Both the position numbers and the translations under genes were made by a program. DNA of 29,236 nt from Chloroflexota bacterium (GTDB taxonomy: Bacteria > Chloroflexota > Anaerolineae > JAADDB01): NCBI GenBank assembly GCA_013154135.1, contig JAADDB010000086.1, positions 1-29,236 on the forward strand, written 5' to 3'. Under the pieces are notes generated by a model, which was given only the letters and a program-made list of their open reading frames with translations, was not told the origin of the DNA and did not search any database. This document shows, one piece after another, positions 15,538 to 24,034 of the stretch (positions are counted from its first letter, which is position 1; every line of letters starts with the position of its first letter).

Positions 15538-16582
15538 CGCGTTCCTCCCGGATGAACTCGCGAAGTACAGTGGTGGCGAACGCGCCCTTGGGCAATGTGA
15601 AAGTGAAGACCAACAGGCCGGCTTCCGGCGCCTCGACTTGCAAGTCCGGCACCCACAGACGACCCAGACGCCGGGTCCCCTTCACCCGAACCCGACGGAA
15701 ATCCTCCGGGCGCACGTTCTCCTCCTCCAGGATGGCCCGTTCCAGCGCCCCGGCTTCCCCCTCCGCGAACCAGAGTTTGTACCCGTACATGGGTCCTGTG
15801 AAGTGGATGTCCCCCCGCTCATACCGGGGCTGTTCCTCCGCGGGCTCGGTGACCACGAACAGCCCGCCGGTGTCCGCCTTTTTGGCGATGTCGCCCAACA
15901 GGAGGCGGGTGAACAATCCGGTCTGAACCCGACGGGCCAGGTAGCGGTTGAAGAGGTCGGCCTGATACGCGGAGAGGAGGAAGCGGCGTAACCACTTGTC
16001 TCGCACGCGTTTGCCTTGAAGGATGGCCCGGCCCTGAGCCGCGTTATCCCCGGTCCGGCCGAACCGCTGTTCTCCGTAGTAGTTGGGGACGCCCACGCGC
16101 CGCAGGTAGGCCGCAATCGCCTGGGCCCGTTCCAGCGCGTTGGATGGGACGTCGCGTACGGTGATGCGGAACCGATTGCCCCGCAAGTGCCCCGGCTTCA
16201 ACTTGTTCCGATGACGCCGGGCCCAGTGCACGGTGAGGTGGGGCAACGCGTCCCGGATACGCTGCACAGCCTCGTCCGGGGCCACCCGGGGCAGGGAGAA
16301 ACCCTGGGTGGTCACCGCGTGTTTGTCCTTCATCCCCGCGAATCCCACGTCCGCCTCCCGGAGGTGGAAGAGTTGGGCCAAGGCGCGGCGCACGTCTGTG
16401 GTCGTCTCGCCCCGTTTCGTCAGCCAGATGATGGTATGCTCGCCCTCATCCGCGGGCTCGTACGCGGGGATTTCTTCCACCACGAAATCCTCGGGGGATC
16501 CCCGTAAACGCCCGTGGATGCCGGGCAAATGGGCCGAAATGCGAGGCCAATCCGTTGCCTCGCGGCCGGGAGTTTCTGGCAT
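15521..16582 (-). CDS. truD: tRNA pseudouridine(13) synthase TruD
   Basis: 353 aa, typical of bacterial TruD. It isomerises uridine 13 of certain tRNAs to pseudouridine. The catalytic motif AGMKDKHAVTTQ contains the nucleophilic Asp86. SPEDFVVEEIPAYEPADEGE (29-48) is the family N-terminal signature, and HLRGNRFRITVRDV and VPNYYGEQRFGRTGDN are also diagnostic; the last belongs to the active-site cleft. The ATG at 16582 has AGGAGGTGAAGGA upstream. It is the first gene of the minus-strand series and overlaps the LON-domain gene. No clear promoter was found; the upstream DNA is repeat copy B. Confidence 0.95.
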   Translation of the reverse strand: MPETPGREATDWPRISAHLPGIHGRLRGSPEDFVVEEIPAYEPADEGEHTIIWLTKRGETTTDVRRALAQLFHLREADVGFAGMKDKHAVTTQGFSLPRVAPDEAVQRIRDALPHLTVHWARRHRNKLKPGHLRGNRFRITVRDVPSNALERAQAIAAYLRRVGVPNYYGEQRFGRTGDNAAQGRAILQGKRVRDKWLRRFLLSAYQADLFNRYLARRVQTGLFTRLLLGDIAKKADTGGLFVVTEPAEEQPRYERGDIHFTGPMYGYKLWFAEGEAGALERAILEEENVRPEDFRRVRVKGTRRLGRLWVPDLQVEAPEAGLLVFTFTLPKGAFATTVLREFIREERDESEE

Positions 16583-16616
16583 TCCTTCACCTCCTGGGCT
16601 TTGGGACCTGGTTGAC

Positions 16617-16934
16617 GGAACTCGGTCGTACCTCGGCGGCGGACGGGGCGTGGAGTAATGAGTAACGATTGACGATTAACGATTAAGGAGGGCGCACGGC
16701 CATGCGCCCCTACCGCTCGTGAACGGCGATGTGCGGTCATGTGCGATCGCCCGGGGCTGAACCCCCGGGCTAGAAACATGACCGGCCGAGCATCGCCACA
16801 AACGAGCCAAGATGGGCCCTCCCGCCCCTTTACTCGTTACTCGTTATGCGTTAGACCTCACCCATCCCAGCCAACCTCATCCTCCCGCCGACCCCCCTTA
16901 ATCGTTACTCATTAATCGTCAATCGTCACTCATT
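16617..16934. repeat. Composite intergenic repeat, copy B
   Basis: The 537-nt truD-hydA gap is mostly this repeat. It begins with CTCGGTCGTACCTCGGCGGC (16621-16640) and GGACGGGG, then an ACGATTA-type heptamer array (16653-16686). GGGCGCACGGCCATGCGCCC, CGGCGATGTGCGGTCATGTG, CTGAACCCCCGGGCTA, ATGACCGGCCGAGCATCGCC and CCTCCCGCCCC follow, then a TTACTCG array (about 16831-16852), a CCCATCCCAGCCAACC spacer and a final array of TTAATCG/TTACTCA/TCAATCG units (16899-16934). Module order equals copy A, minus its extra segment of about 150 bp. Bases 16935-17037 show nothing else recognisable. Confidence 0.75.
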
Positions 16935-17037
16935 CCCTTTCTCCGCGTGCGCCCATTATAGTGCATCCCTGCCGGGGGGCAATTTAGAAGTCCCACATTA
17001 CCGTCCATTAGCCAGATGTCTGACACCTTCCTCATAT

Positions 17038-17067
17038 TTGTCCTCCCCAAGCAGAGGGCGTTACAAT
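17038..17067 (+). promoter_or_regulatory. Promoter of hydA with CCAAGCAGAGGG spacer element
   Basis: TTGTCC (17038-17043), an 18-nt spacer and TACAAT (17062-17067). The spacer contains CCAAGCAGAGGG (17047-17058), also found in the same position ahead of the -10 box of the lipoprotein promoter (25128-25139). Transcription would start near 17074, 46 nt before the hydA ATG. Confidence 0.6.
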
Positions 17068-17119
17068 GCAGGACCTACTTGCTACGCGCCACGTGAATCC
17101 CCATTGTGAGGGTTGAACC

Positions 17120-18511
17120 ATGGAGAAGACCACACTTATCACCAACGGACTCGTTGTCACCGAGACCGGCACTTACCCCCTGGATCTCCTCGTCCGCGGG
17201 CAGCGGATTGTGGCCTTGGGCCGAGAGCTTCCCCGGACAGGCGTAGACCGGGTCATCGACGCCACAGGCATGTTCGTCCTGCCCGGCGTGGTGGACCCCC
17301 ACGTGCACATCCAGTTGGACACGGGGATTTACCGGACCGACGACGATTGGGAAATCGGCACCCGAGTGGCCGCGTTCGGCGGGGTCACCACCGTGGTCGA
17401 TTTCGCCACCCAGTTCCCCGGCCAGGATGTGCGAGAGGCCGTGCAGAACCGGCATGACGAGGTGGACCACAAAGCCCTGGTGGACTACGGACTCCACGTC
17501 ATGCTCACCGACCTGCCGGAGGAGGACGACCAACTGGAAGCGTGGATGCGCGATCTCGTCACCTTGGGCACACCGGCCGCGAAAATCTACACCACCTATC
17601 GCCCGAACTACTACCAGGACGACGCCGCGCTCATGCGCGTCTTCCGAGCGGCTGCACGCACCGGCGTCCTCGTCATGGTCCACGCGGAAAACGACGCAAT
17701 CGTCACCTACCACACACAAAAACTGGTCCGCGAGGGCAAGACATCCCTCACGTACCACGCACAGGCCCGTCCTCCCCTCGCGGAAGCAGAAGCCGTACGA
17801 CGGGTCCTCTACCTGGCCCACGAGGCCCAATGCCCGGTCTACATCGTCCACTGCTCCACCGACGCGGCAGTGGAAGCCATCCACAAAGCCAAACAGGAAG
17901 GACAAACCGCGTACGCGGAACTCTGTCCTCAATACCTGCTCCTGGACGACAGCGCGTACGAAGGTCCACATCCCGAATGGGTCATCATGCAACCGCCGCT
18001 GCGCCCTGCCCCCATAGTGCAGCAGCAGTGGAAGAACTTGGAAATGGGCAAAGTGGACGCGCTGGGCACCGATCACTGCGATTACTCCATCGCCCAGAAG
18101 ACCGCGACGGGGAACTTCACCAACACCCCCGGCGGCATCCCCGGCCTGGAGACCGCGTTGCCCCTGATGGCCACATACGCGGTCCTGCGGGGGTCCATGG
18201 ACTGGCATGAGCTCATGCGCTTGATGAGCACCCGACCGGCCCAACTGTTCGGCTTATACCCGCGCAAGGGCACCCTCCTGCCGGGCAGCGACGCGGACAT
18301 CGTCCTCTACGACCCTCGCGGCACCCGACGTATCCACGCGCGGGACCTCCACGGCGTTTCGGGATACACCCCCTATGAGGGCATGGAAGTGGATGGCCGG
18401 GTCTACCTGACCATGGTGCGCGGACGCGTCGTGGTGGAGGACGGTGAATTGACGGGAACCCCGGGCTGGGGCGTGTTCGTGCCCGGGACGGCCGGCGCCT
18501 GGCCTCGGTAG
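17120..18511 (+). CDS. hydA: Dihydropyrimidinase / D-hydantoinase family amidohydrolase
   Basis: 463 aa, normal for this family. It opens the ring of dihydrouracil, dihydrothymine or 5-substituted hydantoins by hydrolysis. The binuclear metal site is complete: H61 and H63 in DPHVHIQ, the carboxylated lysine K155 in AAKIYTTY, H188 in MVHAEN, H244 in YIVHCS and D318 in GTDHCDY. NTPGGIPGLETALPL and the C-terminal beta-sandwich strands (PGSDADIVLYDP) also fit. The ATG at 17120 follows GAGGG. It could be a dihydropyrimidinase of pyrimidine breakdown or a hydantoinase; specificity cannot be read. No dihydropyrimidine dehydrogenase or beta-ureidopropionase gene is in view. ade follows after 103 nt, suggesting a nucleobase-handling pair. 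Confidence 0.93.
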   Translation: MEKTTLITNGLVVTETGTYPLDLLVRGQRIVALGRELPRTGVDRVIDATGMFVLPGVVDPHVHIQLDTGIYRTDDDWEIGTRVAAFGGVTTVVDFATQFPGQDVREAVQNRHDEVDHKALVDYGLHVMLTDLPEEDDQLEAWMRDLVTLGTPAAKIYTTYRPNYYQDDAALMRVFRAAARTGVLVMVHAENDAIVTYHTQKLVREGKTSLTYHAQARPPLAEAEAVRRVLYLAHEAQCPVYIVHCSTDAAVEAIHKAKQEGQTAYAELCPQYLLLDDSAYEGPHPEWVIMQPPLRPAPIVQQQWKNLEMGKVDALGTDHCDYSIAQKTATGNFTNTPGGIPGLETALPLMATYAVLRGSMDWHELMRLMSTRPAQLFGLYPRKGTLLPGSDADIVLYDPRGTRRIHARDLHGVSGYTPYEGMEVDGRVYLTMVRGRVVVEDGELTGTPGWGVFVPGTAGAWPR

Positions 18512-18512
18512 C

Positions 18513-18556
18513 CCCTCCGCGGGACGTCCACGTTCTTGCCCCGTGCCAAGAAGCAG
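18513..18556 (+). repeat. Copy of the CCCCGTGCC dispersed repeat
   Basis: CCTCCGCGGGACGTCCACGT (18515-18534) followed by TCTTGCCCCGTGCCAAGAAG. The second half matches the repeats at 3422-3446 and 7418-7440. It fills half of the hydA-ade gap, so the pair may once have been closer. Confidence 0.55.
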
Positions 18557-18614
18557 TTCGGGAGGATATCCTCACATTTCTGACACTGTCCAGAACCCAC
18601 AAGGAGGCTGAACG

Positions 18615-20321
18615 ATGTCGTTGGAACAGCTATTAGCCGTCGCTCGCGGGGATGAACCCGCTTCCCTCATCATACGCAACGGCCGCGTGGTCAATGTCTA
18701 CACTGGGGAAATCGAAACCACCGATGTGGTCATCTACAAAGACCAGATCGCAGCTTTGGGAATAGGATATAGAGGCGAGGAGGAGATAGATGTGCAAGGC
18801 GCGTTTGTCGCGCCCGGGCTCATCGACGCCCACGTCCACATCGAAAGTTCCCTTGTCACGCCCCCCGAATTCGCCCGAGCGGTCCTCCCCCGGGGCGTGA
18901 CCACGGTCATCACCGACCCGCACGAGATCGCCAACGTCCACGGCATTGAAGGTGTTCGCTACATGCTGCGGACATCCGCGACGCTGCCCCTCAGCGTGTA
19001 CGTCATGGCCCCATCCTGTGTGCCCGCCACCCATATGGAGACCAACGGAGCCACCTTGGAAGCAGAGGACTTGCGCCCGCTGTTGGATGAACCTCGGGTC
19101 CTGGGCCTCGCGGAGATGATGAACTTCCCGGGGACGGTGTACGGCGCTCCGGATGTGTTGGCCAAACTGCGCACATTCCAGGGCCGCGTGATCGACGGTC
19201 ATTGCCCTGGGCTGACCGGTCGGGAGCTCAACGCGTACGTGGCCGCGGGCATCGGATCGGATCACGAATCCACCACCGTAGAGGAAGCGCAGGAGAAACT
19301 CCGGCGGGGCATGTACATCTTCATCCGCGAAGCCACCAACGCCCGCAACCTCCACGACCTTCTCCCCCTGGTCACCCCCATCAACCACCGACGGATCTGC
19401 TTTTGCACAGACGACCGACAACCGGGCGACCTCCTGACCGCGGGCACCATTGACATGATGGTGCGCGAAGCCATCCGCGAAGGTGTGGACCCCATTTTCG
19501 CCCTTCGCATGGCCACCTTGAACCCGGCCGAGTACTTCCGTCTCCACGACAGAGGAGGACTGGCCCCGGGCAAACGAGCGGACATCATCGTCTTCCAGGA
19601 CTTGCAACAGCCGAGCCCTCACCTCGTCTTCGCCGGGGGGCAACTGGTAGCCCGGGATGGCGCTGTGCTCCCCACGGCCATGCAAGTGGACCCCCAACCG
19701 ACCCCGCCCAGCATGAACGTACGCTGGGACATGGTCCACTTCCGCGTGCCCGCGCGGGGCTCACGCATCCGCGTCATTGGCCACATCCCGGACCAGCTCG
19801 TCACCGAACATTTGATCCTGGACGCGGCCATCCAGAACCGCGAGGTCGTCGCGGACCCGAGTCGGGACGTGCTGAAGATGGCCGTTATCGACCGACACCG
19901 GGGCACTGGGCGCGTGGGCCTGGGCTTCATCCACGGTTTTGGACTCCGCCGGGGGGCCATCGCGGGGACCGTGGCACACGACCACCACAACCTGGTCATC
20001 ATCGGAGCGGACGATACGTCTATGTGGACCGCGGCGCGCGCGGTGGGGGAGATGGGCGGCGGTTTAGCCGTCGCGGTGGGAGAACATGTCTTGGCCCAGT
20101 TGCCCCTCCCGGTGGCCGGGCTCATGTCGGACCGGCCCATCGAGGAGGTGGCCGAAGGATATGCCCGGCTGGGACGCACAGCCCAGGAGCTGGGAAGTCC
20201 CCTGCACGATCCCTTCATGGCCATGAGTTTCATGGCTTTGGAAGTGATCCCGCACCTGAAACTCACCGATCACGGCTTGGTGGACGTGGACGCGTTCCAG
20301 CTGGTGGATTTGTTCGTGTAA
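18615..20321 (+). CDS. ade: Adenine deaminase
   Basis: 568 aa, matching bacterial Ade (about 580). It deaminates adenine to hypoxanthine in purine salvage, in the cytosol. Metal-binding motifs include PGLIDAHVHIESS (H73 and H75), a conserved TDPHEIANVHG segment, GHCPGL with its His, ICFCTDDR with the conserved Asp-Asp, and the amidohydrolase closing motif GKRADIIVF. The C-terminal adenine-deaminase domain is present: VIDRHRGTGRVGLGFIHGFG, then AHDHHNLVIIGADD and MALEVIPHLKLTD. The ATG at 18615 has AAGGAGG 7 nt upstream. It lies downstream of hydA, probably in one transcript, and is followed by a strong hairpin. Confidence 0.95.
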   Translation: MSLEQLLAVARGDEPASLIIRNGRVVNVYTGEIETTDVVIYKDQIAALGIGYRGEEEIDVQGAFVAPGLIDAHVHIESSLVTPPEFARAVLPRGVTTVITDPHEIANVHGIEGVRYMLRTSATLPLSVYVMAPSCVPATHMETNGATLEAEDLRPLLDEPRVLGLAEMMNFPGTVYGAPDVLAKLRTFQGRVIDGHCPGLTGRELNAYVAAGIGSDHESTTVEEAQEKLRRGMYIFIREATNARNLHDLLPLVTPINHRRICFCTDDRQPGDLLTAGTIDMMVREAIREGVDPIFALRMATLNPAEYFRLHDRGGLAPGKRADIIVFQDLQQPSPHLVFAGGQLVARDGAVLPTAMQVDPQPTPPSMNVRWDMVHFRVPARGSRIRVIGHIPDQLVTEHLILDAAIQNREVVADPSRDVLKMAVIDRHRGTGRVGLGFIHGFGLRRGAIAGTVAHDHHNLVIIGADDTSMWTAARAVGEMGGGLAVAVGEHVLAQLPLPVAGLMSDRPIEEVAEGYARLGRTAQELGSPLHDPFMAMSFMALEVIPHLKLTDHGLVDVDAFQLVDLFV

Positions 20322-20328
20322 GAAGGGC

Positions 20329-20370
20329 TGCGTGGGTGGCGGGGGATTTTGTCCTGTCGCCACCCACGCA
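20329..20370 (+). terminator. Stem-loop downstream of ade
   Basis: TGCGTGGGTGGCG (20329-20341) and CGCCACCCACGCA (20358-20370) pair exactly over 13 bp around a 16-nt loop, 7 nt after the ade stop. The downstream bases AATCCATTTCC are only mildly T-rich, so termination may be partial. Confidence 0.65.
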
Positions 20371-20541
20371 AATCCATTTCCCTGGGAAGAGAGCAACCGG
20401 GATCGCCCCACCTCATAACCGGCAAAACACAACATCAACCCATCAGTCCAATCCCCACGGCAAACGGTCCCGTACGAAAGGGGTGGGGGAACCCAAAGGC
20501 CCCGAAAGACGTCCAACCTGTGCGTAACAATGAAGGGAGAC

Positions 20542-20628
20542 GGTGGGGCTTCGCCCGGCCGGTCCCCACCAAAAACGGTTGGATTCTGAGGTGTGGAAAG
20601 GGGAAAGACATAACCCTTTTCCACTTTT
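20542..20628 (+). promoter_or_regulatory. Two leader hairpins before the PBP gene, the second terminator-like
   Basis: In the 351-nt ade-PBP gap, GGTGGGG (20542-20548) pairs with CCCCACC (20564-20570). Then GTGGAAAGGGG (20593-20603) pairs with CCCTTTTCCAC (20614-20624; one G-U) and is followed by TTTT (20625-20628), an intrinsic-terminator pattern 45 nt before the PBP start. It may end read-through from ade or attenuate the PBP gene. No clear promoter was found between 20371 and 20672. Confidence 0.5.
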
Positions 20629-20672
20629 CCAAGCCATCACATTCTGTCCAACGTTCAAAAGTAAGGGGAAAG

Positions 20673-23471
20673 ATGGGAAAACGCATTCGTCGGTGGTTCC
20701 GATTCTACATTGCGGGGATCCTGCTTGGGCTGTCTGTTTTGCTCCTCCTGGCAGGGAGTGGGTTGGCCGCGTACGCGTACATGGTATCCACCCTCCCTCC
20801 CGTGGGGCAGTTGCAACGCCGAGCCACGGGCCATGTGACAACCCGCATCTACGACCGACATGGCCGCCTCCTTCACGAAGCTTTCCGACCGGAGGAAGGC
20901 TTGCACACGCTGGTTCCCCTGGAGGAGATCTCCCCTTTCCTCATCGAAGCCGTCCTCGCGACGGAGGACGCGAACTTCTACAAACACCCTGGGGTAGATC
21001 CTGTAGGCATTGCCCGGGCTCTGTATCAGGCCTGGCAGGAAAAGGAGTTCGTCAGCGGCGGCAGCACCATCGTCCAACAGCTGGTGAAGTTGACTCTCCT
21101 CTCTCCCGAGCGCACTTTCAAACGCAAGCTCAAGGAGATCTTCCTGGCCACGGAAGTCAACCGCCGTTATGACAAGGACACCATCCTGGAGATGTACTTG
21201 AACCGGGTCTACTTCGGACGGTCCGCGTACGGGGTCGAAGCCGCGTCCCGCATATTCTTCGGCAAATCGGCCAAGGATCTGACCCTGGGCCAGGCCAGTC
21301 TGCTGGCCGGGCTCATCCAAGCGCCCAGCTTCTACGACCCGTATACCAACCCCCAAGCCGCGCGCGAACGCCAACGCATTGTCCTGAACCTGATGGTCAA
21401 GCACGGTTACCTCACCCAAGCCCAGGCAGACGCGGCATTCGCGGAACCGTGGAACCTGGTCCAACCGCGGGTTTCCTTCGAAGCCCCTCACTTCGTCCTT
21501 TACGTGCGCCAGGAGCTGGAAAAACGCTACGGACCGGAACTGGTCTACGGCGGCGGGTTACAGGTCTACACCACGTTGGACCTGGACCTGCAACGGGCTG
21601 TGGAGCGCATTGCTCGGTCCCACGTGGAGCGCCTGAAAGGGCACAACGTGAACAACGCCGCGGTGGTCGTGCTCCGCCCCAACACGGGGGAAATCCTGGC
21701 CATGATGGGGAGTGTGGATTACAACAACCCGGACATCGACGGGCAGATCAACATGGCCCTCACGCCCCGCCAGCCGGGTTCGGCCATCAAACCGTTCACC
21801 TATCTGGCCTCCTTTGAGATGAAACCCCTTTCCCCTGAGGAAATGGAGGAACTCCCCTCGCCGGTGCTCCCCCCGGGCGGGTGGAATCCGGCCACGCTCC
21901 TGCCCGACATCCGCACCGAATTCCCCGACCCGAACGGGCCTTATGTGCCGGAGAATTACGATGGCAAGGAGCATGGACTGGTCACCGTCCGCACGGCGTT
22001 GGCCAACTCCTACAACATCCCGGCCGTGTACGCGCTCCAACACATCGGCATCGAACGCCTGAAGGACATGGCCCGTCGCGTGGGCATTACAACCCTGAAC
22101 CGCAACGATTACGGGCTCTCCCTCACCCTGGGCGGTGGGGAAGTCACACTTTTGGAGCTGACCAACGCGTATGCCACGTTGGCCAATGGTGGGACGTACG
22201 TGCCCACAACCCCCTTCCTCTGTGTGCGCAACATGAAGGGGGAGCTTTTGGAAGTCTTTGTGGACGACCCGGAAATCGACGCTTGCCGCCCGGAGGCCCA
22301 TCCCCCTGCGGTGAGTTGGGCAAGCCGGGCCCGGGCGGTCCCCGCGCCCGTCCACGCGGTGGACCCCCGCTTTGTCTACCAAATCACCAGCATTCTCAGC
22401 GACAACCGGGCGCGCACGCCCGCGTTTGGGCCGAACAGCCCTCTGCGCCTGGACCGGCCGGCCGCGGCCAAGACAGGGACCACGAATTACTTCGTGGACA
22501 ACTGGACGATGGGATACACCCCCGACCTGACGGTGGGAGTCTGGGTGGGAAACGCGGATTACTCCCCGATGCAACACGTGTCCGGCGTCACCGGGGCCGG
22601 CCCCATCTGGCATGATGTGATGACGTATGCGCTGCGGGATGTGCCCCCGAAGGAATTCCCCGTCCCGCCCGGATTGGTCCGGTATGAGGTCTGCCGGGAT
22701 ACGGGCACCCAACCCTCGGACGCGTGTCCCGAGCGCATGCAGGAGGTGTTCGCGCCGCCGCAGCGCCCCTTCGGCCCGGAATTCGACCTCCACCGACGGG
22801 TGCGACTGGACAAGGTGAGCGGCAAGTTGGCGCCGGAGGGGTGCCCGGACCACTTGGTGGAGGAGAAGGAGTTCCTCGTCTACCCCGAACCCTACCGGGA
22901 TTGGGCGGAAAAGCACCACATTCCCCAGCCACCGACGGAGGTGTCGGATACGTGCTTTGAGCCGGATGTGCGCATCCTCCTGCCCAAGGAGAACGAGACG
23001 ACGTGGGGCCCCCTCTCCGTTGTGGGGAGTGCGCAGGCTCCGTACATGGTGGGATATCGGGTGCTGTACGGGGAAACGCACCATCCTTTGGCCTTTGGCC
23101 ATGTGACGGATTTCATCCCACATCCGGTGGAGATGGGGGAACTGGCCACGTGGGATACGACCGGGCTCAAGGAAGGGCCTTATACCCTGCGCCTGGAAGT
23201 GTTGGATCAGACGGGGTATACGTACACGTCGGACGTGCACCTATGGCTGAAGTGCACAAGTCCGGCCTGTTACACGCCGACGCCCACGCCTACGGCCACC
23301 GCGACGCCGACCCCAACCCCTACGCCGACGGCCACGCCCACGTTGGCAGCAAAGCCCAAGCCCATTTCCACGCCTTCGCTCAAGCCGGGCCCCATGCCCA
23401 CGGTCACGGTGACGGTAACTCCCACGCCCACGCCCACGGTGACCCCTACGCCCACGCCTGCGAAAAAGTAA
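20673..23471 (+). CDS. Class A penicillin-binding protein (PBP1A-type transglycosylase/transpeptidase)
   Basis: 932 aa. One N-terminal membrane helix (about 11-35) anchors it with the rest outside. The GT51 glycosyltransferase domain starts with EAVLATEDANFYKHPG (catalytic E98) and includes GGSTIVQQLVK and LNRVYFGRSAYGVEAAS. The transpeptidase domain has SxxK (S370, K373, in PGSAIKPF), SYN (446-448) and KTGT (600-603). A C-terminal extension has a beta-sandwich-like region with several Cys residues (for example CRDTGTQPSDACPE), then a low-complexity Thr/Pro tail (about 868-932). It polymerises and cross-links peptidoglycan using lipid II. The ATG at 20673 follows AAGGGGAAAG; the 108 codons open upstream cross the leader hairpins and look non-coding. 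The tail may span the wall. Confidence 0.94.
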   Translation: MGKRIRRWFRFYIAGILLGLSVLLLLAGSGLAAYAYMVSTLPPVGQLQRRATGHVTTRIYDRHGRLLHEAFRPEEGLHTLVPLEEISPFLIEAVLATEDANFYKHPGVDPVGIARALYQAWQEKEFVSGGSTIVQQLVKLTLLSPERTFKRKLKEIFLATEVNRRYDKDTILEMYLNRVYFGRSAYGVEAASRIFFGKSAKDLTLGQASLLAGLIQAPSFYDPYTNPQAARERQRIVLNLMVKHGYLTQAQADAAFAEPWNLVQPRVSFEAPHFVLYVRQELEKRYGPELVYGGGLQVYTTLDLDLQRAVERIARSHVERLKGHNVNNAAVVVLRPNTGEILAMMGSVDYNNPDIDGQINMALTPRQPGSAIKPFTYLASFEMKPLSPEEMEELPSPVLPPGGWNPATLLPDIRTEFPDPNGPYVPENYDGKEHGLVTVRTALANSYNIPAVYALQHIGIERLKDMARRVGITTLNRNDYGLSLTLGGGEVTLLELTNAYATLANGGTYVPTTPFLCVRNMKGELLEVFVDDPEIDACRPEAHPPAVSWASRARAVPAPVHAVDPRFVYQITSILSDNRARTPAFGPNSPLRLDRPAAAKTGTTNYFVDNWTMGYTPDLTVGVWVGNADYSPMQHVSGVTGAGPIWHDVMTYALRDVPPKEFPVPPGLVRYEVCRDTGTQPSDACPERMQEVFAPPQRPFGPEFDLHRRVRLDKVSGKLAPEGCPDHLVEEKEFLVYPEPYRDWAEKHHIPQPPTEVSDTCFEPDVRILLPKENETTWGPLSVVGSAQAPYMVGYRVLYGETHHPLAFGHVTDFIPHPVEMGELATWDTTGLKEGPYTLRLEVLDQTGYTYTSDVHLWLKCTSPACYTPTPTPTATATPTPTPTPTATPTLAAKPKPISTPSLKPGPMPTVTVTVTPTPTPTVTPTPTPAKK

Positions 23472-23477
23472 GGGGTG

Positions 23478-23486
23478 TGGTATACT
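23478..23486 (+). promoter_or_regulatory. Extended -10 promoter candidate for the GlcG-family gene
   Basis: TGG followed by TATACT (23481-23486) just after the PBP stop codon; the -35 region (TGCGAA near 23459) is poor, as expected for an extended -10 promoter. Transcription would begin near 23493, about 60 nt before the ATG. Confidence 0.45.
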
Positions 23487-23551
23487 CTGGATGGCGGATC
23501 CCCCGGATCAAACGAAGTGCACAGGACGGTGTAACCCAAAGGAGGGTCAAC

Positions 23552-23959
23552 ATGTGTGACATCACCCTGGAACAAGCTCTGACCGTCATCGAAGCTGCAC
23601 ACAAGAAAGCCGAAGAATTAGGCACCAAAATGGACATCGCCGTGGTGGACGCAGGGGCCAACCTGAAAGCCTTCATCCGCATGGACGACGCGTTTCTGGG
23701 GTCCATTGACATTGCCATCAAAAAGGCAAAAACGGCCCGTTTCTTCAACATGCCCACAGGTGAGCTGGGCAAACTCGCCCAGCCCGGACAGCCCCTCTAC
23801 CACATCGAGTTCTCCAACGGGGGACTCATCACCTTCCCCGGTGGGCTGCCCCTGAAGGACAAGGATGGCACGGTTATCGGCGCCATCGGCGTCAGCGGGA
23901 GCACGGTGGAGGACGACCACGAGGTCGCGTTAGCCGGAGCCGAGGCGCTGCTCAAATGA
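23552..23959 (+). CDS. GlcG/HbpS-family protein
   Basis: 135 aa, typical of the small GlcG/HbpS (PF03928-type) family. Matching segments are LEQALTVIEAAHKKAEELG (residues 5-23), IAVVDAGANLKAFIRMDDAF, a short KAKTARFF stretch, GGLPLKDKDGTVIGAIGVSG (about 99-118) and the terminal helix DDHEVALAGAEAL. Some members bind haem or cobalamin-like tetrapyrroles, while others lie in glycolate or propanediol operons; none has a single agreed function. No signal peptide is seen, so it is cytosolic. The ATG follows a strong AAAGGAGGG site; the longer frame upstream is out-of-frame reading of the PBP tail. It stands alone between the PBP and fdhD genes. Confidence 0.9.
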   Translation: MCDITLEQALTVIEAAHKKAEELGTKMDIAVVDAGANLKAFIRMDDAFLGSIDIAIKKAKTARFFNMPTGELGKLAQPGQPLYHIEFSNGGLITFPGGLPLKDKDGTVIGAIGVSGSTVEDDHEVALAGAEALLK

Positions 23960-23976
23960 ACATACCCCCCTCAAAA

Positions 23977-24009
23977 GCGAAGGCCTCCCATCCTGTGGGA
24001 GGCCTTCGC
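23977..24009. terminator. Terminator hairpin between convergent GlcG-family gene and fdhD
   Basis: GCGAAGGCCTCCCA (23977-23990) and TGGGAGGCCTTCGC (23996-24009) pair exactly over 14 bp around a 5-nt loop. On the minus strand it is followed by TTTTGA, so it suits fdhD best, and it can also stop the plus-strand transcript. Confidence 0.8.
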
Positions 24010-24034
24010 GCGGAGAGAACGAGTGATCGCCCCA

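Noticed and set aside
20349..20672. 108-codon N-terminal extension of the PBP
   Set aside because: It crosses leader hairpins, lacks a ribosome site and would put the membrane anchor far from the N-terminus. ATG 20673 fits the family.
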